This document shows, piece after piece, positions 48,401 to 60,989 of a stretch of 64,000 bases of DNA (position 1 is its first letter; every line of letters starts with the position of its first letter). The position numbers and the translations under genes were made by a program. The stretch is from Daphnia pulex (taxonomy: Eukaryota > Arthropoda > Branchiopoda > Diplostraca > Daphniidae): positions 5,394,001-5,458,000 of the forward strand of contig NC_060017.1 of NCBI RefSeq assembly GCF_021134715.1, given 5' to 3'. The notes beneath the pieces are model-generated. The model worked only from the letters and a program-made list of their open reading frames with translations. It was not told where the DNA came from and ran no database searches.

Positions 48401-51000
48401 CAAACATCACGCAATGTGACAGGTTTATTTTACAGGCCTATATACAGCCTAACAGAAGAATCCAATGAAATGGTCTATTTCGTACCTCTCTCTAGAAAGT
48501 GGAAATAGCAAACTTGATACACATAATACAAGGTATTATTTTTTCTATGTGAATGAATCCTGAATTGCCGTTGTTCTTCTCCGGTTGCAAGAAGCCACAT
48601 CAGTCGCGGAATTGTACGGAATTGTATACCGGTACAATGTTGGGCGAGAAGGTGATCGGCATAATATGGGTGGGACGAGCGGATCGAAAACATCACGACA
48701 TTGTCCTTTTTGCACTTATATAGTACTGTATTAACAAGACTGGAATATAATATGGATCGCAATAGACTTGTTACGTAACAAGTGGGTGTAAACAAATGAT
48801 GCGATTACGGCAGAGACTTTATCTCAAACTTTCTCCTGGGAAAAAGAGTAAGAGTGAGGTAAGTGATGAGTGAGTGACACGGAACTTGAATTGCATATCG
48901 GGAATGCGTCATTTCATACTCATCTACATACTTCGAGCCCTGGCTGGTATAGCAGAAAAAGGTTGAACATGCTACGACAATGATTTGACTCTGAGCTGTA
49001 AGGGCCACACCGCCACACTATACCGCCGACTGCATGTACATTTATTACATCAATGGACCACGCATCGACTGAAGGAGAAATCTCTTAGCGGCGACTTTGT
49101 GCAAACAACAACATATTATTTGCGAACGGGGACCGAAACCGCAGCTGAAGGCCAGAAATTATTCAAAAAGGGTAGACCGATCAATCGATTGAACTTTAGA
49201 TGTCGACAAACATCCAGTTTGATGTAATGACCGTCATCATATCAATAAATTATAGGTCGATGCGATAGCGTGCAGGTCGTATCTTCTAGGGCGGAATTTT
49301 TTTTTCCCTCCCTGTTGCCGAATTGATTGCCAGGCATCAGTAATGTAGACCCTCCCACTTGCAATTCAGTTGGTGGCGATGGACTCGTTCCAACAGTCGT
49401 TCCCGTCCAGTATAATGCAGCGTTGGCTATGCCACAAAAGTTTACGTCCTAATTTTGTGACGCCAAGTGATTGAGCTCGAAAAAATGATGAATTCTCTTA
49501 CGATATTCCTTGTCAATATTCCTCGCTAGAAGGAATGCTGTTCATCGATTATTCAAATTCAAATGACGTGATCGATTGTTGAAGTTCGCGATCATTATTC
49601 AACTCAGATACATTGTTTCTCCTCTGATCTTAAATTAAAAAAGAAAAAGGATCCTTGTATGGAAACACAAATGTGACTGACACAAAAATTCAATCGAGTC
49701 AAACAACTGCCATCTATTGTATTTTATGTTCATCCAAAGCACTTTCACACACAGAAATTGTCAGTTACCTGAATTAGCATGGTAACAGAAGGGCTGTTTG
49801 TGATTTTAATTCAAAAAAAAAAAAAAATTATAAAATAAGAGAGTAACCGCTCTGGAGTAACGAGCAAAAGAGCAAGTTTTACAGTCGAGCTGGTAAAAGG
49901 GCAACGCTGCTTTAAAGTTCTCACAGTTCGTCTGCAGTCTGCACAGTGCAGTGCAAGCAAAAACTGTGCTAAAGACTAAAGTCGTCATAGGCTCACAGCA
50001 CATATTTAGTTTAGCAGGGCCGCGAGGCTGCCATCAGCACATTCTGCACATATCATATAGCCATAAGCCCATAATGTTATTTCATATTGTTTATTGTAGT
50101 GATTGGAGTGACTTAGTGAGTATTTGGCAAATGATTCCGTTCAAGCAAAAGTTTTCTTTTTTTTTCTGTTACCGACTAACGTGGTTGAAACAGAGCAGTC
50201 AAACAAGGAAATTTCAAACAGCCCATGTGCTCAGATCACATTGGTGCAAGAAGTGACGCATGGAATGTTCAACTTAATAGGATTTTTCTCTCCTCATCTC
50301 CTCTAAAAAAATGAGTGCTACAAGAATGTTCTCTGTGTGTTATATCATCCACCACTTAGCTCCAATGCAACAGAAATAAGTCTAAGCTTTCAAGTACGTT
50401 GAAGTTATCTCTGCGTGTGAAGAATCCAGTGATCTAGAATGAATGAATAAAGTGAACTCAAACATTCAGTGACAGTTACACCAACTTACGTGAACTGCCA
50501 GACACAATGTTGTCCTAAAATAAGAAGAATGCCAATCTTGAGTCTACATAGGGATTGGCATGGATTACATGCCCACATCGTGCAACCAAATATCAATCTT
50601 GAAGCCAGTGAGCCGAACGCCAACCTTGGTGTAAAAAAGTGCGGAATCGACGAACGACAACCCAGTGTTTGCTTGCGTGTTTAAAACTGTTTAAGGTCCA
50701 ACGCAAAAAATAGTTGAGATTGATAACTTTTTTTTAAATCCTTTCATTCAACATCTTGTACTGCCAGTCTCAACAACACGAACAACAAGATTATTGAGTA
50801 AGTCTTTAATAACTTGTGATTCTTTGTTTATTTAAAAATAACATTTTCTGGATGGTTTAACGATTTTTTTTTTACTCATGGAATCTATAAGCCACACAAT
50901 CATCGCAAATGCTGGTTAATTGCAAAACACATCCTTGTCGTAACAACTGACATCCGGGAAGAAAATACTTTGGTGATGAGACTCTCGCCATGGAGGAAGT
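42451..51000. other. Gene-poor region upstream of the FN3 membrane protein gene
   Basis: About 8.5 kb with no supported coding gene. It is dense in short tandem repeats: (AC)11 at 44421-44442, GAGAGAGAG near 44801, TGTGTG/TATATA near 45233-45252, and an 11-G run at 45906-45916. Such repeats and many TATATA motifs fit regulatory or 5' untranslated exons of the FN3 gene, but I can point to no definite element. Confidence 0.5.
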
Positions 51001-51226
51001 AATGCGTGACACCACCTATGCCTCCATCAAATGTACTGTTCATATAGTTGTGGGACTTGTGGCCAATACGGAATTTTAAAAGCCCCTTTATGACGAGCTA
51101 TACTGAGGTAGGCGACGATACTCATTGTTGCCAAACGAGCATAAGGTGCATTAAATTATGCTGTTTTTTTTTTTGTTTTTTTTCCCATTTGAAAAGGCTA
51201 ATAATTGGTTATATTCTTATATTTAG

Positions 51227-51515
51227 GCAACAACAATCGTTATCTGAAACTAGACGAACAAGTTGCTAGTGAGGAATTTCAAACGATCATCAAAGTTGAG
51301 AAAGAAGAAGATGACGACTCCATGCAATCAAAACAAAGAAGGAAACATGTAAGTTGTGAAAGAGTATGACGTTGAAGTGGGTTGGCCTAACGATTTGATT
51401 TAACATGTTGAATCTCAACCCAAAGTAGAGCCAGAAGATCCATCTGTTACCGCACACCAACATCTAACGGAACTTATTCCACATGTCCAAATGGCGCCCA
51501 ATTAGTTAACTTCCG
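51227..51515 (+). CDS. Possible pair of coding exons, unidentified acidic/Lys-rich protein
   Basis: After a pyrimidine-poor but valid acceptor (ATATTTAG), codons read NNRYLKLDEQVAS, then KVEKEEDDDSMQSKQRRKH up to a strong donor (CAT/GTAAGT) at about 51349. A second open piece reads VESQPKVEPEDPSVTAHQ and continues to a stop at about 51503. The shared KVE-x-E-D style suggests one protein. No family is recognised. It may be a short gene, a decayed one, or chance. Confidence 0.25.
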
Positions 51516-51594
51516 ATTCATAGTTCTGTTGGAATCACTATCAAGGAAAAAAGAGGTGTGAAGCTCCTTTACCAACTGACATCATATTCAAGTT

Positions 51595-51823
51595 GGGCAT
51601 GGAAGTGCGGCACAAGACGCATGCCAACCAGTGAACGAGCAAGTCAAAGGAAAGACACCGCACCGCACAAGTTCTCTACAACGGGTTGCGGCGAGTTTGG
51701 GCAACCTTACCGCCATGCTGCACTCTCAATCCGACCCGGGTCGCTGTTTCCTCTCGATCCTGGTTGCTGGCATCAACCCAGTTGTTTTCTCTACTCTTCT
51801 ACCAAACGCGCAAAGTACCAGGT
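51595..51823 (+). pseudogene. Possible isolated exon or gene remnant
   Basis: An 80-codon open stretch with non-random composition, containing SSLQRVAASLGNLTAMLHSQ and FLSILVAGINPVVFSTLL, ends at a possible donor (ACCAG/GTAATA) near 51822. It is more GC-rich than its surroundings. I do not recognise it and see no convincing acceptor or start. Confidence 0.22.
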
Positions 51824-53145
51824 AATAGAGAAACATTTTTATTAACATCAGCAAACAAAAACTTGCCGAAAGGTACGTGGTCATGGTCTTCCTGTTTTGT
51901 ATTTTCCCTGACGAGAAATCTTTTAGCGAAGTATACAAGAGACCTTGGTTTTATTCTAACGGGCTCTGAAGTCGCACTGCCTGAGTAAAAATACTATAAC
52001 TGACGGTAGGTAATGAAATATGTTACTGTTTTACAGCAAAGTGACGACGATTTGAGTCTTTGGCGTTAGTTCAGTTCTTCCACAGCCTTCGTTTCTTACC
52101 TAATTCTGTGTCGACTGTACTAAACTATTTTATTTTATGTATTTAAGGTAGATTGGCTTGAGGTTCAAATAATGCACTAAATGCAACTTACAACACTGAC
52201 GTTGCCATCTGCAATGGGAATGATCAGGCTAGGTGAGTCAACGTTTACTTACATTTCCGTGTAACTTTCGCTCTACCATCAATACGATAAGGTTTGTTCG
52301 TTATAATTTAAAACCATTTGTTATTTGCCTTCTATCATTCACTTTCTCTCTTGATCGCGTGATTGGTATTCGAATTCAAGGAAATTTTGGGTTCTTCACG
52401 ATGACATGCTCGAAACTCGTCGAAATTCGTAGTTATGCTTAAATGAGACTGACTTGTAGATGTTCAGCTCATTTAAATGGAGAGATATTTAGAATAAGAC
52501 TATTCAAGTAGAAGTAGTTTCCAGCTGCCCTTTTATTTAAAACATTACCTCATACTCATCTCATAACGTCTGACCTAATATCAACGAACATTTTCTAAAC
52601 TGAAATTAGTAACAGAACAAAACATTAATCTCGTTACTTTATTATTGATTGATTTTTTAGATCCTTTGTTCTGATGGGGAAATAATTGGACATTATCACT
52701 AAAAAGTGCACCAACAAACTTTGTGAAACGGACATGAAATAGTCAGGTTAGTGCTGCACACACCTTTTGTGCTTACTTCTATCATCGAATTTTAACGCCC
52801 CTCCTACCTGCGCTGATGTATAATGCGTTACGAAATGCGGAGTAAAGTGCTTTTTTCTCGTTTTACGAAGCACAATATGTTTTGATTATTTTCCTCTGTA
52901 TAGGGCTTGAACTTGCCCCAGTGACCATTCCGCATTCCCATGCCCCCAATTTGTCCGTAGAGAGTCCGTAGACCACGGCGGGAAGTTAGTTCCTCATTGG
53001 AATCTCTTCCTTTTGTTCGCTTTTATTATAATGTTATTAAAAAATCTCTGCAATTGTAAACCAAAGTCACTCCACGTTGTTCAGGCTCCGCTTGATTATC
53101 AGGTATCTTTAAATACTCACCAGTCATGTGATTCAAGTAAATGTA

Positions 53146-54260
53146 CAGTACCCACCAAACTATTAGGTACACCCCCCTTTTTTCAGTGCATTCTTATGGC
53201 ACTACGTGTTTTTAAAAAATGCAATAACTCTTGAACCGCTTGGGCTAGATTTTTTTCCTTTTGGCCCTGAGTAGATCTAATGATGATCTACATTTTTTAT
53301 ACACACGAAGTTGTCGTAGGATTAACCCCCACGGCGCTACGGTATCGTTCACTTTATTAGGTACACCCCGTTTTCCCCCATATACGCCGTGTTAAATACG
53401 GCGTTTTAAAAAATTTACAAAAAATACTAAAAATAAAGCTATAATCTTTTTCTTTGTGCCAAAAGATGCACAATTATTCACTCTATACGAATCTAAAGAA
53501 TTATTTACAATAAAATCAACTCAGAGAACCCTTCCCTATACCTCAAAGTTTTCCACTTCAACATTTTTACGGCAAAATCATAACTGGCGCTGTCGCCACC
53601 AGAGGCACTGCAAGCTACGGGCTGTTGCTACCAGACGCCAACTTTCACAGAATGTAATTTAGGGTAGAATCTGATATGTTACCTCACCTCCTCGGCGGGA
53701 AGAAATTGAAAGAATCAATTACACTAAATGGGAAAATTCTCTTTGTTAATGGAAGAATATCTTGCCTAAACCCCAAGGAAATGACTACAGCTTGCACTGC
53801 CTCTGGTGGCAACAGCGCCAGTTATGATTTTGCCGTAAAAATGTTGAGGGGGGTAAACTTTGGGGTATAGGGAAGGGTTCTTTTAGTTGGTTTAAATGTA
53901 AATCATTCTTTGGATTAGTATAGAGTGAAGAATTGTGCATCTTTCGGCACAAAGAAAAAGATTTTAGCTTGATTTTTAGTATTTTTTGTAAATTTTTTAA
54001 AACGCCGTATTTAACACGGCGTATATGGGGGAAAACGGGGTGTACCTAATAAAGTGAACGATACCGTAGCGCCGTGGGGGTTAATCCTACGACAACTTCG
54101 TGTGTATAAAAAATGTAGATCATCATTAGATCTACTCAGGGCCAAAAGGAAAAAAATCTAGCCCAAGCGGTTCAAGAGTTATTGCATTTTTTAAAAACAC
54201 GTAGTGCCATAAGAATGCACTGAAAAAAGGGGGGTGTACCTAATAGTTTGGTGGGTACTG
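53146..54260. mobile_element. Foldback DNA element (MITE) with long inverted repeats, Tc1/mariner-like ends
   Basis: Left arm 53146-53616 and right arm 53789-54260 are near-perfect inverted copies around a 172-base loop. The ends are CAGTACCCACCAAACTATTA and its complement, flanked on both sides by TA (53144-53145 and 54261-54262), the target duplication typical of Tc1/mariner elements. The terminal AGGTACACC motif recurs inside each arm (near 53362 and 54040). No transposase is present, so it depends on one elsewhere. The arms differ at only a few places in their outer halves, so the copy is probably young. Confidence 0.88.
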
Positions 54261-54262
54261 TA

Positions 54263-55083
54263 ATCAAACTGTCGATTGCAAGGACGCAACTTCAGACTTT
54301 AGTGAAGGTGCTTATACGGCGCCAGGTGCATCTCAATCCAAATTCCAAACCATTCGAACTATTTTCTAGTCATTAAACCGCTTGGGCGCTTACTCCCATC
54401 ATATTTGAGAACATGTTACATAAGCTGATCAAAATTTTTTCTGAATTGGACTAATGCTATTTTTTTTTTCCAGATTTTTGTAGGTCATTTGCTATTTTGA
54501 TTTTTGATTTTGTATGAAAAAAAAATCAATCAACGCCAGGTAGCTAACAATATTATCTTAAGACCAGTCTTTCAAATACTGAGTTTTGAGACGTGTTAAA
54601 CAGATGGCGTGTTGATTGTGTCAGTTATGGGCTTCTGGCGATTTGATGTCAACATTTAAGCTATCCATTATTCGAAAATTATCAATGAATTCATAGGTAA
54701 ATTCGAGTGATTTCGTCTGTAACTTGTCGGTAATGTGTTCTATTCTGTGTATATGTTGGATAACCTTAATGTTTCTCATGAACTTACAGGAAGAAACGTG
54801 AAAGCTGGAACCTACCGTCAACTATTTTGTTCAAAATCATTGTATTCTACTGAATGTGTCATCAAAATGATAAGTAGGTAACAAACGACACTAGCTTTAT
54901 TACAGTATTGCTGAAAAATATATTCTTCTCATCTTTTATTGAAATGCATCACAATTATCTGCTGTTTGTATTGGACTTGCCAGATCACCAACCCCAGCAC
55001 GGACCAATCTCTCATTCCATCTCCTATAGAACCTTGGATAACTGATCGGTGGTTTCATGTGTAAGTTCACTTGTCACTGAACT
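54263..55083. other. Spacer between repeat elements
   Basis: AT-rich; no gene or structured repeat noticed. Confidence 0.45.
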
Positions 55084-56837
55084 ATGGAAAATATTCTGTC
55101 CAGGGAATGACGCCTTAAAAGAAAGAACTGCGGCTGCGATCTTCAACAATCTTGCGTAACAATATTGCGTGAGTGTCTTTTTTTTTCTGCTTGTTATTAT
55201 TTTTGTTTCTAATTTTAGTAATTTTAGTAAGTCTCGATTAGCTAGAGCAGGGATCCTTTTCATTTTACTGTTTTGAATTTTAAACATTTCTTGTTTACAA
55301 CGCTAGATGGCTTTACGATTGCTTAGATTGTTTTCAGCGTTCAAAAAACATTAGTTTCACTGTTTCAGTAACTTTTACAGTTTACTTATTACTATACACA
55401 ATTATTTTTGTTTGCAAAACTGAAAAAAAAAACATCGATGAATTCTTCGTCAACGTCAATTCTGTTATGTCAAAAAACAGTGCAGGAAGAATTCATCCCG
55501 TTATCGCTATTTCGTGTGCCCTGACACCCAGGATACGAATTGCTTGAAATCTAAAAGTGACCGAAGAAGATGGTGGACGAGAGTAGCAACCCAGAAGCTG
55601 CTCACCTCTAGAAGGCGTTGAGCGAAGATGAAATCAAAGTAAATTGCAGTTGGTTCCGTGTCCTCCACTTCCAAATCAGTAGCCCTTCTCAGAGCCTGAT
55701 TGAAGTGATTGACGAATTTGGTAAATTGGTCCACCCATCAAATTGTGAAGTTCCCCTGGATTTAGTCGTAATAATTTTTGAAAAATTGTTATTGTTGTTG
55801 GCTGAGACACTGAAGATGACATCTGGTGGCCAGGTTTGTCTTCAGTTGTTGGGCGTAGGCTAGCCCTTTAGCCCCTACCTTCTTGGTTCTTTGTTAATAA
55901 GTTTCTGAGTTCTGGGTTTCTAGAGAAAGAGTCGCCATTTTTATTTGTTTGGGGTTTTGATGTTAGCTTAATTAGCTTGATTGTTACTTGTTAGTTCTTA
56001 GTTGTTAAGGCATTTTTTAGAATTTGTGATGGGTTTTAGTTGGTTCGGTTTGGCGGTTCGTGAGCTTGCTATTATTCTTGGTATAATTTATTCGATAAAA
56101 TTCTATTGCATGTGCAGTTAAAGTGGCCTGAAAGTGTTTAATTTCATTTTTTATTTGTAGATGAATTTTGATGCTGAAAGACTTTGAAACCATGCTGTCC
56201 AGTGTCCACCACGTCGAGAAGCTGAGTAACATTCGGCTAACATTATGTGTGTACAATGGTAACATTAACATTTAAACTGATTGAAATACATTTGGATAAT
56301 AACATTTGTAATGTTTGATTGCAGGGGCCTCTTAATAAAAGGAACTGAAGCCATCCAATCTAGGTCTTCAATCCAATCATGAAGGCTGTATGGAAGTGGC
56401 ATTTACCTTTGCTGTGAACATCATGAACACATACACTTTTTGAAGGTGACAATCTTATCCAGTTTAGATTTTACAATTAAAATGTGATTAAGCTTTGCAT
56501 TCATTGGTTAGTTTTTAACATTTTGGGTGTTAAGTCAACAGCTATTTCCTTAAGCAAGAAAGGCAGATACTGAAAGAAGTTTTGTTTATTTGTTCCACAG
56601 TAGAGTATTCTTTAAAGTTTAAATTAATTTTGTATTTAAATCTTAAATGAGTCATTTAGTTTCATGTAAATTTGAGTTTCAACGATAGGTATCAGTTAAT
56701 ATTGCCATATAATATTTGGGTTGAATATTTGAAGTAATATAATGTAGCATATTTTTTTTTAATTTCATAAAGCATATCCAATGATGCTGAAGATTAATTT
56801 TACTTTGGTTATAGGTTCATGTTTACATAGCAGTGGT

Positions 56838-56964
56838 GTTGCTGTCCAATGTGGCGTGTTGTTGCAGCCTATGACAGGGGTGAAAGATATCTGCATCAAG
56901 TTGCTGTTCCAGTCCAATGTGGTGTGTTGTTGCAGCCTATGGCGGTGAAAGATATCTGCATCCA
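56838..56964. repeat. Tandem duplication, unit about 63 bases
   Basis: Two adjacent copies share TGTTGTTGCAGCCTATG and GTGAAAGATATCTGCATC, with small insertions between them. No gene is affected. Confidence 0.8.
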
Positions 56965-57219
56965 GCATTGTGTTTAATTGCTATTTGTGTCTATGCTCTA
57001 TGCAGTTTACCTTTTATATATTGAGAAGGAACAAAAAAAAAGTAATACGGGGAGGTTCATGTCAAACAAATAAAAACATGTCCGCGATTGGGGAATGAGG
57101 AGGGAGTTGGGATGGGATATTTGATTATCATTTACTAAAAGAAGTGAGGTGTGTTTTTAATGAATACGCAATACTTAGTGATAAAATCTGTTGTTAACCT
57201 ATATAACCTTCCTCACTTA

Positions 57220-57320
57220 CACATCCATTCCTCAAACCCCATAAACACCAACATCAAATCCCACATCCACTTACATCCATTCCTCAAACCCCACAATCTC
57301 CAACATCAAACCACACAATT
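57220..57320. repeat. Short direct repeats rich in C and A
   Basis: TCCATTCCTCAAACCCCA occurs twice about 60 bases apart, each time followed by CCAACATCAAA. It is followed by ATATATATAA. Confidence 0.7.
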
Positions 57321-57462
57321 GTTGTATATCTATAACCATCTATATATATAAATAAATTAAATGTCATTGTATATAAATATTGTGTCAACTATATTTATTC
57401 TGGAACACGAACAAAATAAACAATTCATTAAACAGAGCGTCCGGTTCAAGACAGTTTTTTTT

Positions 57463-57980
57463 GTGCGAGGCTTTTTAGCAAGCAATCCGCCACCCAATTT
57501 GACAAAAAGTGGTAGTTTGTTTTCAAGGAAATTGCGTCAGACGGTTAAAAAATTTCTAGTTCAATAATCTCATGTAGAAATTTGCATCTAGTCTACTGGT
57601 GCAAATTGTGATTCTTTAAGCTTGATTAATTTAGGTGATGTGTTAAAAGCAATTGTGGGTAGCTAAAACATTGATCTAACTTTTTCTGAATATTTTGGTT
57701 TTAGATCACTTTGTTGTTTTTTAGATTTTCTTGTGATCTATCTTCAAAATATTCTGATACAGCGAATTAGTTCAATTTTTAAGCTACCCACAATTGCTTT
57801 TAACACATGACATAAATTGAGAAAGCTTAAAGAATCGCAAAGTGCACCAGTAGACTAGATGCAAATTTCTACATGAGATTGTTGAACTAGAAATTTTTAA
57901 ACCGTCTGACGCAATTTCCATGAAAACAAACTACCACTTTTTGTCAAATTGGGTGGCGGATTGCTTCCTAAAACTCGCAC
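57463..57980. mobile_element. Foldback palindromic element, arms about 200 bases
   Basis: 57463-57664 and 57782-57980 are inverted copies, beginning GTGCGAG and ending CTCGCAC, about 90 percent identical by eye, for example CAATCCGCCACCCAATTTGA against its complement. The 117-base centre is a degraded continuation of the palindrome. I see no clear target duplication and no coding capacity. It is a different family from the element at 53.1 kb. Confidence 0.75.
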
Positions 57981-58330
57981 ATGCAGTGTCGGCGTAGATC
58001 CAGGGAGATTACCTGGAAATGGAAGAGGAGAGAAGAGTGCGAGGCAAGTTTTACTGGGGAGCGATTAGTCACTACTAGGCTTCCGGGTTAGACTCATGAC
58101 CCTCTAAAAGTTTTCGTCGGATCATGCGCCTTCCAAGTCCCCGTTCGACCAGAGCCCTCCCCTCCTCCTGGTTTCACAGCGGGTGAGTGACCACCGGCGG
58201 GCGTTGGTTAGTGGTTAGTTAGGGAAACGGGGCCACAGAAAAGAAGGGAGCCCAGATATGAACTTGTAATTTATCTAACAACTAAACAATTTAACAGTCT
58301 TGAATTACAGCATTCTCTCGTCAGTTTCAC
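57981..58330. other. GC-rich block inside the repeat region
   Basis: About 300 bases clearly richer in G and C than the surroundings (for example CCCTCCCCTCCTCCTGG). No reading frame, RNA fold or family is recognised. It is probably part of an inserted repeat. Confidence 0.35.
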
Positions 58331-59015
58331 CATCCAATGGGTCAGTCTATGGAAAGGTGTAGACGGATTCACCTGAAAAGAGATTTAAGTAAGATTTTAT
58401 CAATAACGAGGCGTAGAGAAACAAGTCAACAAAAAACAATGGAGTGCACTTCAAAAATATTGAATCAAATCAGCAAATCAAGAATATGCACTAATTGTTG
58501 TCTTATGCCATATCCTATAGTTCAGGAAAAATCACGTTTTTTGCCGAATTTCCGATATTCGGCTGTTAGTTTTCTTGGGCGTCTAATGAGTACTAAATGA
58601 AGTACTGATTCCTTTAAAATCAAAAAGTAGAGAAGCAAATTACCAAAGTCTAACAAGTGAGCTTTGTGGCACGGTCAGTTATCATACAAAATTATTTAAC
58701 GTTAACTACCGATAAATGTCTTTAGAATTGCGTAAAGTAAAAGGAACTGAAACAGTGAAACTACTGTTTTTTTCTGACTGATGAAAAACGATCTAAGTTA
58801 TCGTCTAGCCTTATTGTAAACAAGAGATGTTTAAAATTTTGAACAGCAAAATGAAAAGGATCCCTGCTCTAGCTAAATCGAGACTTATACTAAAATAAGA
58901 AACAGTCTTAACAAACAAAGAAAAATAATAAACCTAATACTCATGCAATACTGCTACATTATCACAACCACAGTTCTTTCTTTTAAGGTGTTATTCTCTG
59001 GAAAGAATATTTTCC

Positions 59016-60989
59016 AAAATTCTGATCATGATCAAAAGAAGAAGTAAAAAGAATTAGTATAAACTTTACGGTAGGGCCTACAACTTACAGTAAAACTTAC
59101 ACCACAAATACGAAGAGAATTCCAGTTGGATATTTTGCATTTGTTTCAATCATAATTCTCTTTCTTTGCAATTGAAGAACAGCCTTGATCATGCTATTTT
59201 CCATTCACAAGGATCTCACTGTTTCAAAAAATCAGACATAAAAAGAATTGATAAGTGTGAGATTGCAAGTCAAGGAAATAAAAAAATACAAATGGTTAAA
59301 TCAACTAAGCAGAATACCTATAATGTTGGTTTCACACTTAATCTGCTTTACCACATTATGCTACTTAACAAACTTTTTGAAATGTTTAATAGTTCACTTT
59401 AAGTACTGCATCGAAACCAATCGAAACGTGAAAGACAGCTAACCGTGCACTAACCATAGCAGTCATTGTTGTTATTAAACTGCAGTGGCACCTGGTGGGG
59501 GATTTCAGGACTTTCCCTTGAGCAATATGAAAGGGGTGTAAAGCGTCGGTTTCGTTGAAAATAATATAATAGTTTACGATTTAGCAACCTGAAATGTTTT
59601 TTTTAACTTAAGTTCATTAAAGCTCTTCTTCTCTCGGCAATAAACTTGTTCAGTCAAAATGAAGCCTGATCGATTCGTTTTCCAAATGTATTGAATTAAT
59701 CCCAGGTTATATTATATTACACGATTACTTCATGACATAACACATAACACATATGAAAAAGGAAACAATCCACCAAATCCATTAGGGTTCCTTTTTTGTG
59801 GGCGAATTTAAAGTATGATCCCACTAATTGCTGGTTTGCAACATCAAACAGCTAGAAATATCACATGGCTGTTATGAGACCTTTGACATAAAACAAAATT
59901 ATTAAATAAAGACAGGTATACAAACAAATTAAATGAAATACAAAATGCTAAGAAAATAATATTTAGACCCAGTCCTTTTTATGTTTTCATTATCATTGTG
60001 TTTTTGAAAAAATAAAATCAATTAAATTAGACAAACACAACAAGACTCATATATTAGGATGTATGTCATTTGGGACCCTACCCTCCCGTACCATTTCGGC
60101 CCAGTCCGAAATCGACCTACCAATTATATTTTACCGCACAGGGGGAGCCTGTTGCTTTCTCATCCGCAATAATAACATATACAGCGTTATTTGTTTGGCA
60201 CAAAAAGTTTTTTTATCTAGCAGTTGTCAATTGATTCACTCCTGAGATCACGTATCGTTTCCACTAAGTTTTCCACTAAATAAGATTAGCAGCAAAAAAT
60301 TGAATTTGACGAGACGAGGGCTTCAATATCCTGGAGATTCAGTACGACTTAACTGCGAAAAATTAATTTCAAACAATGATAAAGATGTAGCAAAAAAATA
60401 AACCGAACCGTTATTTTACACCGCCGTCTTCTTAACTGCCTCTCCCCAAGCTGAAATGCCTCAGTTGTTAGTTAGTTATTGGCCAATCGAAGGTGTTTCC
60501 AGGGCACCAATATTGTTAAAAAACGAATTAGGAATGGAGAGTCTCTCCAGTCTCCATAAACCCGGCAGAACCACAGGCGACCGTTCTAGAGGCCCATAGA
60601 TAAAGATAAAGACCACGGTATTTATCTGTGTCATTCAGAGTTAAAGACTAATGCTAAATGCTAATAAATGCTACTCTTTATGTAACAAGCAGCCTAAACA
60701 CCGCTTAACACCAATAGAACTCTATAAAATATAATTCTTCATCGCCATACTCTGATGCAGTCTGCAGATCATTTTGATTATATGTATCGTAAGCAGAAGT
60801 ACCCTAGTATAAACTGCACCACTGCTGCAATATCTGTAGTAATATCATATCGGATAGCAATGTATAGGACACACGGAAATCATGTCGTCTTTCGCTGTCT
60901 GCTCGATAACGAAATCAGTATCAGACGTTACTCGAAGTGAGTCTGTCAACCAACTTGGATTTCTAATACTAAACTTACCTACCTTAACA
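59016..60989. other. Region upstream of the chitin-binding protein gene
   Basis: AT-rich DNA without a supported gene. CTATAAAATAT at 60721 could be a TATA box for the downstream gene, but it lies some 265 bases before the start codon and several ATGs fall between, so the true promoter is uncertain. Confidence 0.4.

Larger units (their letters stand above)
51001..53143. other. Region with exon-like remnants, no gene called
   Basis: Apart from the candidates at 51227-51515 and 51595-51823, I see only short chance frames. A frame beginning MEEVMRDTTYASIKC at 50990 may belong to the same possible gene. Confidence 0.4.
55084..59015. repeat. Diverged inverted-repeat pair enclosing about 3.9 kb
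   Basis: 55084-55368 and 58747-59015 are inverted copies of each other, roughly three quarters identical by eye. The best-kept block contains AGCAGGGATCCTTTTCATTT and the inner edge GTTTCACTGTTTCAG. The pair could be the ends of one old element or two opposite insertions of the same repeat family. The interior holds only short open stretches (for example 55734-55507 minus) without recognised domains, plus the repeats listed separately. Confidence 0.6.

Noticed and set aside
55507-55863. Overlapping open stretches on both strands inside the repeat block
   Set aside because: No recognised domain and broken context; probably repeat-derived, so not called as genes.
57220-57320. Regularly spaced short repeats considered as a CRISPR array
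   Set aside because: Only two imperfect units in a eukaryotic repeat region, with no conserved repeat-spacer pattern.
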